A stretch of 64,000 nt of DNA. Source: Halomarinibacterium sp041392125 (lineage in GTDB: Bacteria > Bacteroidota > Bacteroidia > Flavobacteriales > Flavobacteriaceae). This document shows, piece after piece, positions 16,795 to 26,241 of the stretch. Position 1 is the first letter of the stretch; each line of letters opens with the position of its first letter. The DNA is taken from contig JAWKMR010000004.1 of the NCBI GenBank assembly GCA_041392125.1, positions 270,088 through 334,087 of the forward strand, given 5' to 3'. The notes under the pieces are model-generated. The model did no database searches, was not told where the DNA came from, and saw only the letters and a list, made by a program, of their open reading frames with translations. A program made the translations under genes and the position numbers.

Positions 16795-16827
16795 CAAATA
16801 TTTAGAAACAAAATTCACTTCTCCAAA
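16795..16827 (-). promoter_or_regulatory. Promoter for SAM-I/trans-sulfuration operon
   Basis: TTTG at 16827-16824, a 21-nt spacer, then AATATTTG at 16802-16795 (one mismatch to TAnnTTTG), about 30 nt before the riboswitch. Confidence 0.5.
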
Positions 16828-16841
16828 TCTTTTTGAAATTT

Positions 16842-18383
16842 TTATTTTTTTAAATGCGCTTTTTCCTGAATGATTTCCGGTATGGAACGCCCTTCAATAT
16901 TGCTTTCCAACCACGAAATAATATCGAGGTATAAAAAGCTTCTTCGTTCGTAAGGATCTGCTTCGAGTTCTTTCAGTTTTGAATGCAGTTTTTTGAATTC
17001 ATTCTTAATTTGATGAGGATAAATTTCCCCCAATCTTCGTAAAAATTTAATCATTTCTTTTTGCACTTGATACAGGTCTTCCATTTTAATTAAAAACTTG
17101 TAAGTGCTTTTAATCAATCGCTCCAAATGGTAATCGTCTCCTGCTTCGTAGTGTGCAACAAGGTTCAAAATACGTGAAAAGCAGAGCAAGTCTTCACGCA
17201 TTTCCAACGATTTATTGGAGATGATTTTATCGAGATAAAAAATACACTTTCGGTGATCTCCCATTCCAAAATACAGGCAAGCAATTTTATAATAAAAAAT
17301 CATCACGTGATGCTCGTCTATTGTATGCTCATAAGTTTTAATTCCTTGTAAAACCTCATCAACCAAGCCAACTCCGTCTTCAAAAGTACCTTCCATAAAA
17401 TGGAGATTTAATTTGTGGGAGTAACGATATAAAAACACCAAGCTTTGTACATTTTCACGAGAAGGAAACTCCTCTTTTTGAAGAGTATTTTCAAACCGCA
17501 GTAATGCTTCTTTAAACCTTGGAATATCGCCTATAAAAAACAATGCTTCCAACAAATATTGTTCGCCTCGAATAAAGAAAACGGGATTAAGAACAATCAT
17601 GGTTGGGTTTTCAAAAAACAAATCGGTCCACTTTAACGCATAGCGGTAACACGATAAAAAATCCTGTATCAGGAAACTATACCACAAATGGGCTTTATAT
17701 AACCATAATTTTTCACGAAAACCAATTTTTTCAATATTGAATTTGGGTAGCCTATCGTTAAAATATTTAGTAATTACTTGATATTCTTCATCATTTTTTA
17801 CATAGCCTTTTTTCAGAAAAATACCATAGAGCTGCAACGATAAATTGGAGAGTTTACTCGTTAAAACATTCAATTGGCTTAACTCTTTGGCTTCTATGGT
17901 CAACGCATCGGCACGATTGCTAATACTACGGGTAATGTATTGAGATTCAATTACTTTTTCTAATTCTACAATTTCATACGCCATATTTTTTTCTTCATTC
18001 CCCCAAGCAAGAGCCTTTGCTTTTTCCAGAATTTTCAAGCTTTGATTATACAAGCCTTTATGGTATAAAATAGTAGCAAAATCAAGTTGTTCCCGTATTT
18101 GAAGTCGTACATTTTGATGCAGCGGATTTAACCGAAGGCTAATCAAAATTTGCTTGTACAAATGGGCTTTAAGATTAGAAAGTTGTCTTTTTTGAACGTC
18201 TTTATTTTTCAATATTTCTTCTTCGTCATACTGAGGGAGTCTCTCTAAAATATCAAAAAGCGTCATGAATTTGGCATCCTCATTAACGCCCAAGCGACCC
18301 ACATACAATTTAAATTGCCGTTTTTCAGACTTTGAAAGTGATTTTACAAGGTCGAATAAATGGTCTTTTACAACTTTGGGCAT
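16842..18383 (-). CDS. Conserved hypothetical protein, helical repeat-like
   Basis: A 513-aa soluble protein with no signal peptide or membrane segment. It is rich in amphipathic helices and Tyr/Leu pairs spaced like TPR or related helical repeats (for example LYHKGLYNQSLKILEKAKAL near residue 112). The N-terminus LVKSLSKSEKRQFKLYV recalls conserved Bacteroidetes proteins of unknown function. It is divergent from leuA with a 151-bp gap. I do not recognise a catalytic motif, and the position does not reveal a role. Confidence 0.8.
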   Translation of the reverse strand: MPKVVKDHLFDLVKSLSKSEKRQFKLYVGRLGVNEDAKFMTLFDILERLPQYDEEEILKNKDVQKRQLSNLKAHLYKQILISLRLNPLHQNVRLQIREQLDFATILYHKGLYNQSLKILEKAKALAWGNEEKNMAYEIVELEKVIESQYITRSISNRADALTIEAKELSQLNVLTSKLSNLSLQLYGIFLKKGYVKNDEEYQVITKYFNDRLPKFNIEKIGFREKLWLYKAHLWYSFLIQDFLSCYRYALKWTDLFFENPTMIVLNPVFFIRGEQYLLEALFFIGDIPRFKEALLRFENTLQKEEFPSRENVQSLVFLYRYSHKLNLHFMEGTFEDGVGLVDEVLQGIKTYEHTIDEHHVMIFYYKIACLYFGMGDHRKCIFYLDKIISNKSLEMREDLLCFSRILNLVAHYEAGDDYHLERLIKSTYKFLIKMEDLYQVQKEMIKFLRRLGEIYPHQIKNEFKKLHSKLKELEADPYERRSFLYLDIISWLESNIEGRSIPEIIQEKAHLKK

Positions 18384-18534
18384 GATAACTTTTAATATTT
18401 TAAATTATTGACTAACAATATTTTATATTTATTATTTCACTTTTAAACACCGTAATAAGCATCATAAAATTAGCGCTTTTCAGCACCCCAAAATATAAAT
18501 TCGCAGGTAATTATCAATCTTTTATTCAGCAGAA

Positions 18535-19710
18535 ATGTCGCAATCACAAATTCAAATTTTCGATACGACCCTTCGCGATGGGGAGCAAGTTCCCGGTTGC
18601 AAATTGAATACCGACCAAAAGCTTATCATCGCTCGGCAATTGGAGAATCTAGGTGTAGATGTTATTGAGGCTGGTTTTCCCATCTCCAGCCCAGGAGATT
18701 TTAAAAGCGTGGAAGCTATTTCAGCATTAGTGAAAAATGCTACCGTTTGCGGACTTACACGAGCAGTAAAAAAAGATATTGAAATAGCTGCCGAAGCATT
18801 GAAAAAAGCCAAAAGACCCAGAATACATACAGGGATTGGCACTTCAGATTCGCATATAAAACATAAGTTTAACAGTACAAGAGAAGAAATTATTGAAAGA
18901 GCCTTTGAAGCAGTGAGTTACGCAAAATCTTTCGTGGAAGATGTAGAATTTTATGCCGAAGATGCCGGCCGCACGGATAATGAATACTTAGCTCGTGTTT
19001 GTGAAGCGGCTATTAAAGCGGGTGCTACCGTTTTAAATATTCCAGATACTACAGGGTATTGTTTACCAAGTGAATATGGCGCTAAAATGAAATACCTCAT
19101 GGAAAACGTAAAAGGCATTGAAAAAGCGATTCTTTCCTGTCATTGCCATAACGATTTAGGATTGGCAACAGCCAATTCTATTGAAGGAGTAATTAATGGT
19201 GCCCGCCAGATTGAATGTACCATTAACGGAATTGGTGAGCGTGCCGGAAATACCGCTTTGGAAGAGGTAGTGATGATTTTACGGCAACATACTTACTTAA
19301 ATTTACAAACGAATATTCAACCCAAAGAAATTTACAGAACAAGCCAATTAGTTTCGCACCACATGGGAGTTTACACACAACCCAACAAAGCCATTGTGGG
19401 TTCCAATGCTTTTGCACATAGTTCTGGAATACACCAAGATGGGGTCATTAAAAATCGTGAAACTTACGAAATTATAGACCCAAAAGAAGTAGGAGTAACT
19501 GAATCTGCTATTGTCCTTACCGCTCGAAGTGGCCGTGCTGCATTGGCCTATCGTGCCAAAAAAGTAGGGTACGAATTAACCAAGCTTCAACTGGATGAAG
19601 TCTATGCCAATTTCCTTTCATTTGCAGATAAAAAGAAGGAAATTCAGGATAACGACATCCATCAAATTATTGAAACTAGTAAGGTGTATCAACAAATTAT
19701 TTCAGCATAA
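18535..19710 (+). CDS. leuA: 2-isopropylmalate synthase (short form)
   Basis: Condenses acetyl-CoA with 2-ketoisovalerate, the first step of leucine synthesis. The barrel domain is complete: FDTTLRDGEQVPGC, the metal-binding HCHNDLGLA and NGIGERAGN. The protein is 391 aa, well short of about 520 aa for enzymes with the C-terminal LeuA dimer regulatory domain. It ends after the communication region, so leucine feedback through that domain is not expected. First gene of leuACDB; the stop shares one base with the leuC start. No attenuator was seen in the 151 bp upstream. Confidence 0.93.
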   Translation: MSQSQIQIFDTTLRDGEQVPGCKLNTDQKLIIARQLENLGVDVIEAGFPISSPGDFKSVEAISALVKNATVCGLTRAVKKDIEIAAEALKKAKRPRIHTGIGTSDSHIKHKFNSTREEIIERAFEAVSYAKSFVEDVEFYAEDAGRTDNEYLARVCEAAIKAGATVLNIPDTTGYCLPSEYGAKMKYLMENVKGIEKAILSCHCHNDLGLATANSIEGVINGARQIECTINGIGERAGNTALEEVVMILRQHTYLNLQTNIQPKEIYRTSQLVSHHMGVYTQPNKAIVGSNAFAHSSGIHQDGVIKNRETYEIIDPKEVGVTESAIVLTARSGRAALAYRAKKVGYELTKLQLDEVYANFLSFADKKKEIQDNDIHQIIETSKVYQQIISA

Positions 19711-21098
19711 TGGGAAAGACATTATTCGATAAAGTCTGGGATGCTCATGTGGTAGAAGTTATTAAAAACGGGCCACAAGTTTTATATATCGACCAACATT
19801 TAATTCACGAGGTCACCAGTCCGCAGGCTTTTCAGGAATTGGAAGAACGAGGAATACCCATTTTTCGACCTGACCAAATTGTAGCCACTGCAGATCATAA
19901 TACCCCTACTATAAACCAACACCTTCCGGTTAAAGATGCCCTATCTAGAAACCAATTGAAACAGCTTTCAGAAAATTGTAAAAAACATGGTATAACCCTT
20001 TACGAATTAGGCCATAAATACAACGGGATTGTACACGTTATGGCTCCAGAATTGGGTATTACCCAACCCGGAATGACCCTAGTTTGTGGAGATAGCCATA
20101 CCTCAACGCATGGCGCTTTTGGAGCTATTGCCTTCGGTATTGGAACCAGTCAGGTAGCACAGGTTTTTGCCAGTCAATGTCTATTATTAACCAAGCCGAA
20201 ATCGCTTCGTGTTACTGTAAATGGAACGTTGAAAAAAGGAGTACTTCCCAAAGATGTTATTTTGTATATCATCTCAAAAATTGGCACCCATGCAGGTACC
20301 GGTTATTTCTGTGAATATGCGGGCGAAGTATTTGAGAATATGAGTATGGAAGGGCGTATGACCGTTTGTAACATGAGTATTGAAATGGGAGCGCGCGGCG
20401 GAATGATAGCTCCCGACGAAACTACTTTTAATTATGTAAAAGGACGAGAATTTGCTCCAAAAGGTCAAGATTTTGAAGAAAAAGTAGCGTATTGGAAAAC
20501 ACTTCCCTCCGATGCTGATGCTGTTTTTGATAAGGAATATCGCTTTGATGCTTCCGATATTGAACCGATGGTTACCTATGGTACCAACCCCGGGATGGGC
20601 ATTAAAATTTCAGGAAAAATACCAAAGTTAGAAGATGCATCTTTTCAGAAATCGCTAGAATATATGGGCTTTCAAGCAGGGGAAAGTATGCTTAACAAAC
20701 CTATTAATTATGTGTTTATAGGAAGTTGTACCAATTCGCGCATAGAGGATTTTAGAGAAGCTGCTAACTACGTGAAAGGAAAACAAAAAGCAAAAAACGT
20801 AACCGCTTGGTTGGTGCCAGGAAGCAAACAAGTAGAAGCACAGATAGAAGCGGAAGGAATAAAAGCGGTCTTTGAAGCCGCGGGTTTTCAATTACGGCAA
20901 CCCGGTTGCTCGGCTTGCTTAGCCATGAACGATGATAAAATTCCGCAGGGCGAATATTGCGTTTCTACTTCCAATAGAAATTTTGAAGGACGTCAAGGGC
21001 AAGGAGCTAGAACTATTTTAGCAAGTCCATTAGTGGCTGCAGCTACCGCCATTGAAGGGAAAATTATTGACATAACTAAAAAATTTCAAGATATATAA
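19710..21098 (+). CDS. leuC: 3-isopropylmalate dehydratase large subunit
   Basis: Aconitase-family subunit that isomerises 2- to 3-isopropylmalate together with LeuD. 462 aa, the normal length. The 4Fe-4S cluster cysteines can be placed in GSCTNSRIEDF and PGCSACLAMN, and TLVCGDSHTSTHGAFG is the conserved substrate segment. It overlaps leuA by one base; a 65-bp spacer with an inverted repeat separates it from leuD. Confidence 0.96.
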   Translation: MGKTLFDKVWDAHVVEVIKNGPQVLYIDQHLIHEVTSPQAFQELEERGIPIFRPDQIVATADHNTPTINQHLPVKDALSRNQLKQLSENCKKHGITLYELGHKYNGIVHVMAPELGITQPGMTLVCGDSHTSTHGAFGAIAFGIGTSQVAQVFASQCLLLTKPKSLRVTVNGTLKKGVLPKDVILYIISKIGTHAGTGYFCEYAGEVFENMSMEGRMTVCNMSIEMGARGGMIAPDETTFNYVKGREFAPKGQDFEEKVAYWKTLPSDADAVFDKEYRFDASDIEPMVTYGTNPGMGIKISGKIPKLEDASFQKSLEYMGFQAGESMLNKPINYVFIGSCTNSRIEDFREAANYVKGKQKAKNVTAWLVPGSKQVEAQIEAEGIKAVFEAAGFQLRQPGCSACLAMNDDKIPQGEYCVSTSNRNFEGRQGQGARTILASPLVAAATAIEGKIIDITKKFQDI

Positions 21099-21108
21099 AA
21101 CTTTCCGG

Positions 21109-21148
21109 TCGAGCGCAGTCGAGACCTAAACCTCTCGACTGCGCTCGA
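21109..21148. repeat. Inverted repeat TCGAGCGCAGTCGAGA between leuC and leuD
   Basis: Arms TCGAGCGCAGTCGAGA (21109-21124) and TCTCGACTGCGCTCGA (21133-21148) are perfect complements around an 8-nt loop. The same unit recurs at 44318-44374. It has no T-run, so it is more a REP-like mobile palindrome than a terminator, and it lies inside an operon. Confidence 0.75.
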
Positions 21149-21163
21149 GGAGACACTAGAACT

Positions 21164-21751
21164 ATGGAAAAATTTGTAACACTTACCAGCACAGCGGTTC
21201 CATTGGAAATTGAGAATGTGGATACCGATCAAATTATCCCGGCCCGCTTTTTAAAAGCTACGGATAAAGAAGGTTTTGGCGATAATGTTTTTAGAGATTG
21301 GCGCTATACTAAGGAAGGTGGTTTGAATGAAAATTTTGTTCTTAATAACTCAAATTACAACGGAAGCATCTTAGTAGCAGGAAACAATTTTGGTTGCGGT
21401 TCTAGCCGCGAACACGCTGCATGGGCATTGTCAGGCTATGGTTTTAAAGTAATTGTTTCTAGTTTTTTTGCCGATATTTTTAAAGGAAATTCCTTAAATA
21501 ATGGGTTGCTACCCGTACAGGTTTCAGAAGAATTTCTTTCAGAATTATTTCAGCAATTAAAAGAAAGTCCGAACACACAAATTACCATAGATCTTGAAAA
21601 TCAATCTATTTCAGTAAATGAAATATCACTTTCAGAAACCTTTGAAATAGATCCTTATAAGAAAACATGTATGATGAACGGGTATGACGATATTGATTAT
21701 TTATTAAGTAAAAAAACACAAATTGAAGCCTTTGAGGCACAAAAAATATAA
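21164..21751 (+). CDS. leuD: 3-isopropylmalate dehydratase small subunit
   Basis: Swivelling-domain subunit that partners LeuC. 195 aa. Visible are DTDQIIPARFLK near residue 20, NFGCGSSREHAAWAL and SFFADIFKGNSLNNGLLP, all typical of LeuD. leuB follows 4 nt after its stop. Confidence 0.96.
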   Translation: MEKFVTLTSTAVPLEIENVDTDQIIPARFLKATDKEGFGDNVFRDWRYTKEGGLNENFVLNNSNYNGSILVAGNNFGCGSSREHAAWALSGYGFKVIVSSFFADIFKGNSLNNGLLPVQVSEEFLSELFQQLKESPNTQITIDLENQSISVNEISLSETFEIDPYKKTCMMNGYDDIDYLLSKKTQIEAFEAQKI

Positions 21752-21755
21752 CCGA

Positions 21756-22874
21756 ATGAAACTAAATATTGCTGTACTTCCCGGTGACGGAATTGGTCCC
21801 GAAGTAACCAAACAATCCATAAAAGTGCTGAATGCCATTGCTATGGAATTTAATCATAACTTCACTTTTAAACAAGCAGCCGTAGGAGCCGTGGCTATTG
21901 ACGAAACCGGAAATCCGCTACCGGAAAATACCCTGAAATTATGTAAGCAAAGTGATGCCATTTTATTTGGTGCTATTGGCGACCCAAAATACGATAACGA
22001 CCCTTCGGCACCCGTACGTCCCGAACAAGGATTATTGAAACTCCGAAAGGAATTGGGACTTTTTGCCAATATACGGCCCGTAAAAGCCTACGAAACACTT
22101 TTAGATAAATCCCCTTTAAAAGAAGACCGAATTAAAGGAACGGATATCAGTATTTATCGCGAATTAACCGGCGGAATTTATTTTGGCGAAAAGAAACAAA
22201 ATGAAGCAGGAACAGAGGCTTCCGATCTTTGTATTTATTCTAAAGAAGAGATTGAACGTATTACTCATTTGGCTTTTAAAGCAGCACAATCCCGAAAAAA
22301 GAAAGTGACGCTGGTTGACAAGGCCAATGTTTTGGAAAGTTCCCGCTTATGGCGCAAAGTAGTCACTGAAATTTCGAAAAGTTATCCCGATGTAACCCTT
22401 GAATATCTTTTTGTGGACAATGCTGCGATGCAGCTTATTTTACAACCTAATCAACTGGATGTGATCCTTACCGAAAATATGTTTGGGGATATTTTAAGTG
22501 ATGAAGCCAGTGTCATTGGCGGCTCCATTGGGTTATTAGCTTCTGCTTCGGTGGGAGAAAAATATGCCTTATTTGAACCCATTCACGGTTCGTATCCTCA
22601 AGCCAAAGGAAAAGGAATGGCAAACCCAATTGCTTCCATACTTTCTGCGGCTATGTTATTGGAGCATTTTTCACTTTTTGAAGAAGCCGAATTAATTAGA
22701 AAAGCGGTAGAAAAATCGTTGGAATTAAACATAACTACTCCCGATTTAAGCCCCAATAATAAGGCTGTAACTACCAATAAAGTAGGTGATTTTATTGAAG
22801 ATTTTATTTTAAATCCGGATGATACAAACAGGAATTTTACCAATATTCATTTGGGACAAAGCACCATAATTTAG
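21756..22874 (+). CDS. leuB: 3-isopropylmalate dehydrogenase
   Basis: Oxidatively decarboxylates 3-isopropylmalate to the leucine keto acid. 372 aa from ATG 21756 (MKLNIAVLPGDGIGPE), preferred over 21723, which would overlap leuD and add a non-conserved tail. Family segments: GAIGDPKYD, RELTGGIYFG, ENMFGDILSDEASVIGGSIG and EPIHGSYPQAKGKG. Last gene of the leu operon, followed by a bidirectional terminator. Confidence 0.96.
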   Translation: MKLNIAVLPGDGIGPEVTKQSIKVLNAIAMEFNHNFTFKQAAVGAVAIDETGNPLPENTLKLCKQSDAILFGAIGDPKYDNDPSAPVRPEQGLLKLRKELGLFANIRPVKAYETLLDKSPLKEDRIKGTDISIYRELTGGIYFGEKKQNEAGTEASDLCIYSKEEIERITHLAFKAAQSRKKKVTLVDKANVLESSRLWRKVVTEISKSYPDVTLEYLFVDNAAMQLILQPNQLDVILTENMFGDILSDEASVIGGSIGLLASASVGEKYALFEPIHGSYPQAKGKGMANPIASILSAAMLLEHFSLFEEAELIRKAVEKSLELNITTPDLSPNNKAVTTNKVGDFIEDFILNPDDTNRNFTNIHLGQSTII

Positions 22875-22900
22875 TAATAGTTTGCTTTTTAATTGAGAAT

Positions 22901-22927
22901 AGGTCGAAATTGCTTTCGACCTTTTTC
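22901..22927. terminator. Bidirectional terminator between leuB and ilvA
   Basis: Stem AGGTCGAAA / TTTCGACCT with a 4-nt loop and a T-rich run on the plus strand (and an A/T-rich flank on the other side). It separates the convergent leu and ilv operons. Confidence 0.85.
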
Positions 22928-22934
22928 TTTTAAA

Positions 22935-24197
22935 TTACACTAAAAATTGAAATAGTTCGGGTTTATTATTTAGGTAATCACCATAAAAATGATACCGTTT
23001 CATTTTTTCAATAAGCGGGTGCAAATCGTCTGGAGATATTAATTCTAAACCTACTACGGCACTTCCGTTTTCACGATTGGTCTTTTTGGTATATTCAAAA
23101 TGGGTAATATCATCATTAGGACCCAACACTTCTTCCAAAAACTGACGAAGCGCACCCGCACGCTGAGGAAATGTGACAATAAAATAATGTTTTAAATTGG
23201 AATATAACAATGCACGTTCCTTGATTTCAGCAGTGCGGGTAATGTCATTATTACTACCACTTACCACACACACCACATTTTTTCCTTTAATTTCTTCCGT
23301 AAAATAATCTAAGGCCGAGATACTTAAAGCGCCTGCCGGTTCTACAATAATGGCATCTTTATTATAAAGATCCAACATTGTTTGACAAATTTTCCCTTCG
23401 GGGACTGTAATCACTTTATCCAGATTTTCTTTACAGATGTCAAAAGTGAGGTCTCCTACTCTTTTCACTGCCGCACCATCAACAAATTTTTCAATTTTTG
23501 AAAGTGTAACTACTCTTCCTTCTTCTATGGAAGTTTTCATGGCGGGCGCACCCTCTGGCTCTACTCCTATAATTTTAGTTTTTGGCGAAAGTGTTTTAAA
23601 AACACTACTTAATCCAGCCGCTAATCCGCCACCGCCCACAGGAATAAAAATATAGTCGATAGGTGCTTCAGTCTGATTTAAAATTTCCAAACCAACTGTA
23701 GCTTGTCCTTCTATCACTTTTTCGTCATCAAAAGGATGTACAAATGCTTTGTTTTGTACCCTACTTTCTGATAGGGCCAAATTATATGAATCATCAAAAG
23801 TGTCCCCTTGCAATTTTACCTCCACATATTCTTCGCCAAACATCGTTACCTGCTCTACTTTTTGAAGCGGCGTAGTGGCTGGCATATAAATAACCCCATG
23901 AATTTTTAACAACTTACACGACCAGGCTACACCCTGTGCATGATTTCCGGCACTTGCACAGACAATATCTTTACTACTTTCTAAGGCAGAAAGTGAAGCC
24001 ATTTTGTTATACGCCCCTCTAATTTTGTAGGAACGTACTGTTTGCAGATCTTCGCGCTTAAAAAATACTTGCGCATGAAATAGTGAAGAAAAACGCAAAT
24101 TTTTTATTAGAGGTGTTTTGAAAACGACTCCTTCCAGTTTTTCAGCAGCTTCCTTAACTTTTTCTAAACTGGGCATGCAGGTAAGTTGTGTACTCAT
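22935..24197 (-). CDS. ilvA: Threonine ammonia-lyase, biosynthetic
   Basis: Deaminates threonine to 2-oxobutanoate for isoleucine synthesis. 420 aa. The PLP lysine is in SYKIRGAYNK, followed by SAGNHAQGVA and the glycine loop GGGGLAAG. A single ACT-like regulatory domain occupies about residues 330-415 (FIVTFPQRAGALRQFLEE), shorter than the two-module E. coli enzyme but usual for 420-aa IlvA. Last gene of ilvDBNCA, 2 nt after ilvC. Its context and regulatory domain separate it from the dehydratase at 10470-11411. Confidence 0.94.
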   Translation of the reverse strand: MSTQLTCMPSLEKVKEAAEKLEGVVFKTPLIKNLRFSSLFHAQVFFKREDLQTVRSYKIRGAYNKMASLSALESSKDIVCASAGNHAQGVAWSCKLLKIHGVIYMPATTPLQKVEQVTMFGEEYVEVKLQGDTFDDSYNLALSESRVQNKAFVHPFDDEKVIEGQATVGLEILNQTEAPIDYIFIPVGGGGLAAGLSSVFKTLSPKTKIIGVEPEGAPAMKTSIEEGRVVTLSKIEKFVDGAAVKRVGDLTFDICKENLDKVITVPEGKICQTMLDLYNKDAIIVEPAGALSISALDYFTEEIKGKNVVCVVSGSNNDITRTAEIKERALLYSNLKHYFIVTFPQRAGALRQFLEEVLGPNDDITHFEYTKKTNRENGSAVVGLELISPDDLHPLIEKMKRYHFYGDYLNNKPELFQFLV

Positions 24198-24199
24198 GA

Positions 24200-25693
24200 T
24201 TAGGCTTCAGCGAGTTCTTTCTTTTCGGTATTAATTACTTTCATTTGGGTCATGGCACCACGAAGTATTTTTCCTATTTTTTCAATAGGATGTGCTTCTA
24301 TTGCTTCATTCACTTTAATTAATTCTATATTGTCTACCCCTTTGTTTGGAAATGCCTTTCCAATATCTATAGGTTGAATAGTTTTCATAAAATCTTTTAG
24401 TAATGGCTTGGCAGAATGATCGAATAAATAGCAACCATACTCTGCCGTGTCTGAAATGATACGGTTCATTTCAAATAATTTTTTACGGGCAATGGTATTG
24501 GCTATTAACGGTAATTCATGCAGCGATTCGTAGTAGGCAGAGTCTTCAATAATTCCTGAAGAAACCATAGTTTCATAGGCCAGTTCAACACCGGCTTTCA
24601 CAAAAGCTACCATAAGGGTTCCATGATCAAAATATTGCTGTTCGCTAATATGTTCCGGAGTAGGTTCTGTTTTTTCAAAAGCAGTTTCGCCTGTTTCGGC
24701 TCTCCATCGTAATAAATCGGCATCATCATTTGCCCAATCTGCCATCATTCCCGATGAAAAAGCACCACTCATAATATCGTCCATGTGCTTTTCAAACAAA
24801 GGCTTCAATATTTCTTTTAATGTTTCTGAAAGCTCGTAAGAACGAATTTTTGCAGGGTTAGAAAGACGATCCATCATATTAGTAATACCGCCGTGCTTTA
24901 ACGCTTCGGTTAAGGTCTCCCAGCCATATTGAATTAATTTGGAAGCATAGGCCGCATCCACTCCTTGTTCTACCATTTTATCAAAACACAAAATAGACCC
25001 TGTTTGAAGTACTCCACACAAAATGGTTTGTTCGCCCATGAGGTCACTCTTTACTTCAGCTACAAAAGAAGATTCCAACACACCGGCACGATGACCTCCT
25101 GTTGCAAAAGCATAGGCTTTTGCTTCTTCCAGCCCTTTGCTTTGTGGATCATTTTGTGGGTGCACCGCTATAAGGGTGGGCACACCAAAACCCCGTTTGT
25201 ACTCTTCCCGAACTTCCGAACCGGGGCATTTAGGAGCCACCATAATTACAGTAATATCTTCCCGAATTTGCATCCCCTCTTCCACAATATTAAAACCATG
25301 AGAATAGGAAAGCGTAGCCCCTTTTTTCATTAAAGGCACCACTTTATTAATTACTGAGGTATGTTGTTTGTCTGGAGTTAGGTTACAAACTAAGTCTGCT
25401 GTTGGGATAAGCGCTTCAAAAGTTCCTACTTCAAAGCCATTTTTGGAAGCATTTTTAAAAGAAGCACGCTGATTGTCAATGGCCTCTTTACGCAATGCAT
25501 AAGAGATGTCCAACCCGGAGTCACGCATATTCATTCCTTGATTCAATCCTTGAGCACCACACCCTAAAATCACTATTTTTTTTCCGTCGAGGGCTTTAAT
25601 TCCTTCTGAAAATTCGGAAGCGTCCATAAAGCGACATTTTCCTAATTGTTCTAATTTTTCTCTCAAACTAAGGGTATTGAAGTAATTTTTCAT
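24200..25693 (-). CDS. ilvC: Ketol-acid reductoisomerase (class II, long form)
   Basis: Isomerises and reduces acetohydroxy acids in valine and isoleucine synthesis. 497 aa, the long form with a duplicated knotted domain as in E. coli. Near the N-terminus is the dinucleotide-binding loop IVILGCGAQGLNQG; SYSHGFNIVEEG and APKCPGSEVREEY are active-site segments. It lies 12 nt downstream of ilvN. Confidence 0.96.
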   Translation of the reverse strand: MKNYFNTLSLREKLEQLGKCRFMDASEFSEGIKALDGKKIVILGCGAQGLNQGMNMRDSGLDISYALRKEAIDNQRASFKNASKNGFEVGTFEALIPTADLVCNLTPDKQHTSVINKVVPLMKKGATLSYSHGFNIVEEGMQIREDITVIMVAPKCPGSEVREEYKRGFGVPTLIAVHPQNDPQSKGLEEAKAYAFATGGHRAGVLESSFVAEVKSDLMGEQTILCGVLQTGSILCFDKMVEQGVDAAYASKLIQYGWETLTEALKHGGITNMMDRLSNPAKIRSYELSETLKEILKPLFEKHMDDIMSGAFSSGMMADWANDDADLLRWRAETGETAFEKTEPTPEHISEQQYFDHGTLMVAFVKAGVELAYETMVSSGIIEDSAYYESLHELPLIANTIARKKLFEMNRIISDTAEYGCYLFDHSAKPLLKDFMKTIQPIDIGKAFPNKGVDNIELIKVNEAIEAHPIEKIGKILRGAMTQMKVINTEKKELAEA

Positions 25694-25705
25694 CTTTTTA
25701 TTGTT

Positions 25706-26239
25706 TTATGCACTGGCAAAAGCTTCCAGCATTTTGGTTATTTTCATTTCATCTTTGGTAACCGCAATCCTTCCCGAACGTACAAATTGCATAATCCCAA
25801 ACGGTTTCAACTCTCGATATAGTAATTCTATCTCACTTTTCATGCCCGATTTTTCCAAAACAAAAAATGCTCTACTTACCGTAACGATGCGTGCATTGCT
25901 TTCTTTAATAATATTTTGAATTTGGCGCTCTTCAAACAACAAATCACTTTTAATTTTGAAAAGGCATGACTCTTGGTAAATGGTTTCTTCATCGGTATGG
26001 TAATAGGCTTTTATGACTTCTACCTGCTTTTCAATTTGCCCAATAATCTTTCGCATTTGTTCTTCTGAAATTTCTACAACGATGGTCCAACGCGAAACGT
26101 TGTCAATTTCAGAAACGGAAGAATTTATACTTTCTATATTTATTTTTCTACGCTGAAAAATAGCTGAAATACGGTTCAGCAATCCCACGTTATTTTCTGT
26201 ATAAATAGAAACCGTAAATAGTTTTTTTTCTGTATTCAT
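25706..26239 (-). CDS. ilvN: Acetolactate synthase small (regulatory) subunit
   Basis: Regulatory subunit of acetohydroxyacid synthase. 177 aa, with an N-terminal ACT domain (FTVSIYTENNVGLLNRISAI) that binds feedback valine in the family, then the C-terminal AHAS small-subunit domain. It starts 2 nt after the ilvB stop, as expected for a stoichiometric pair. Confidence 0.94.
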   Translation of the reverse strand: MNTEKKLFTVSIYTENNVGLLNRISAIFQRRKINIESINSSVSEIDNVSRWTIVVEISEEQMRKIIGQIEKQVEVIKAYYHTDEETIYQESCLFKIKSDLLFEERQIQNIIKESNARIVTVSRAFFVLEKSGMKSEIELLYRELKPFGIMQFVRSGRIAVTKDEMKITKMLEAFASA

Positions 26240-26241
26240 AA

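Noticed and set aside
18384..18534. Leader attenuator for leuA
   Set aside because: No Leu-rich short ORF with a following terminator hairpin was found in the gap.
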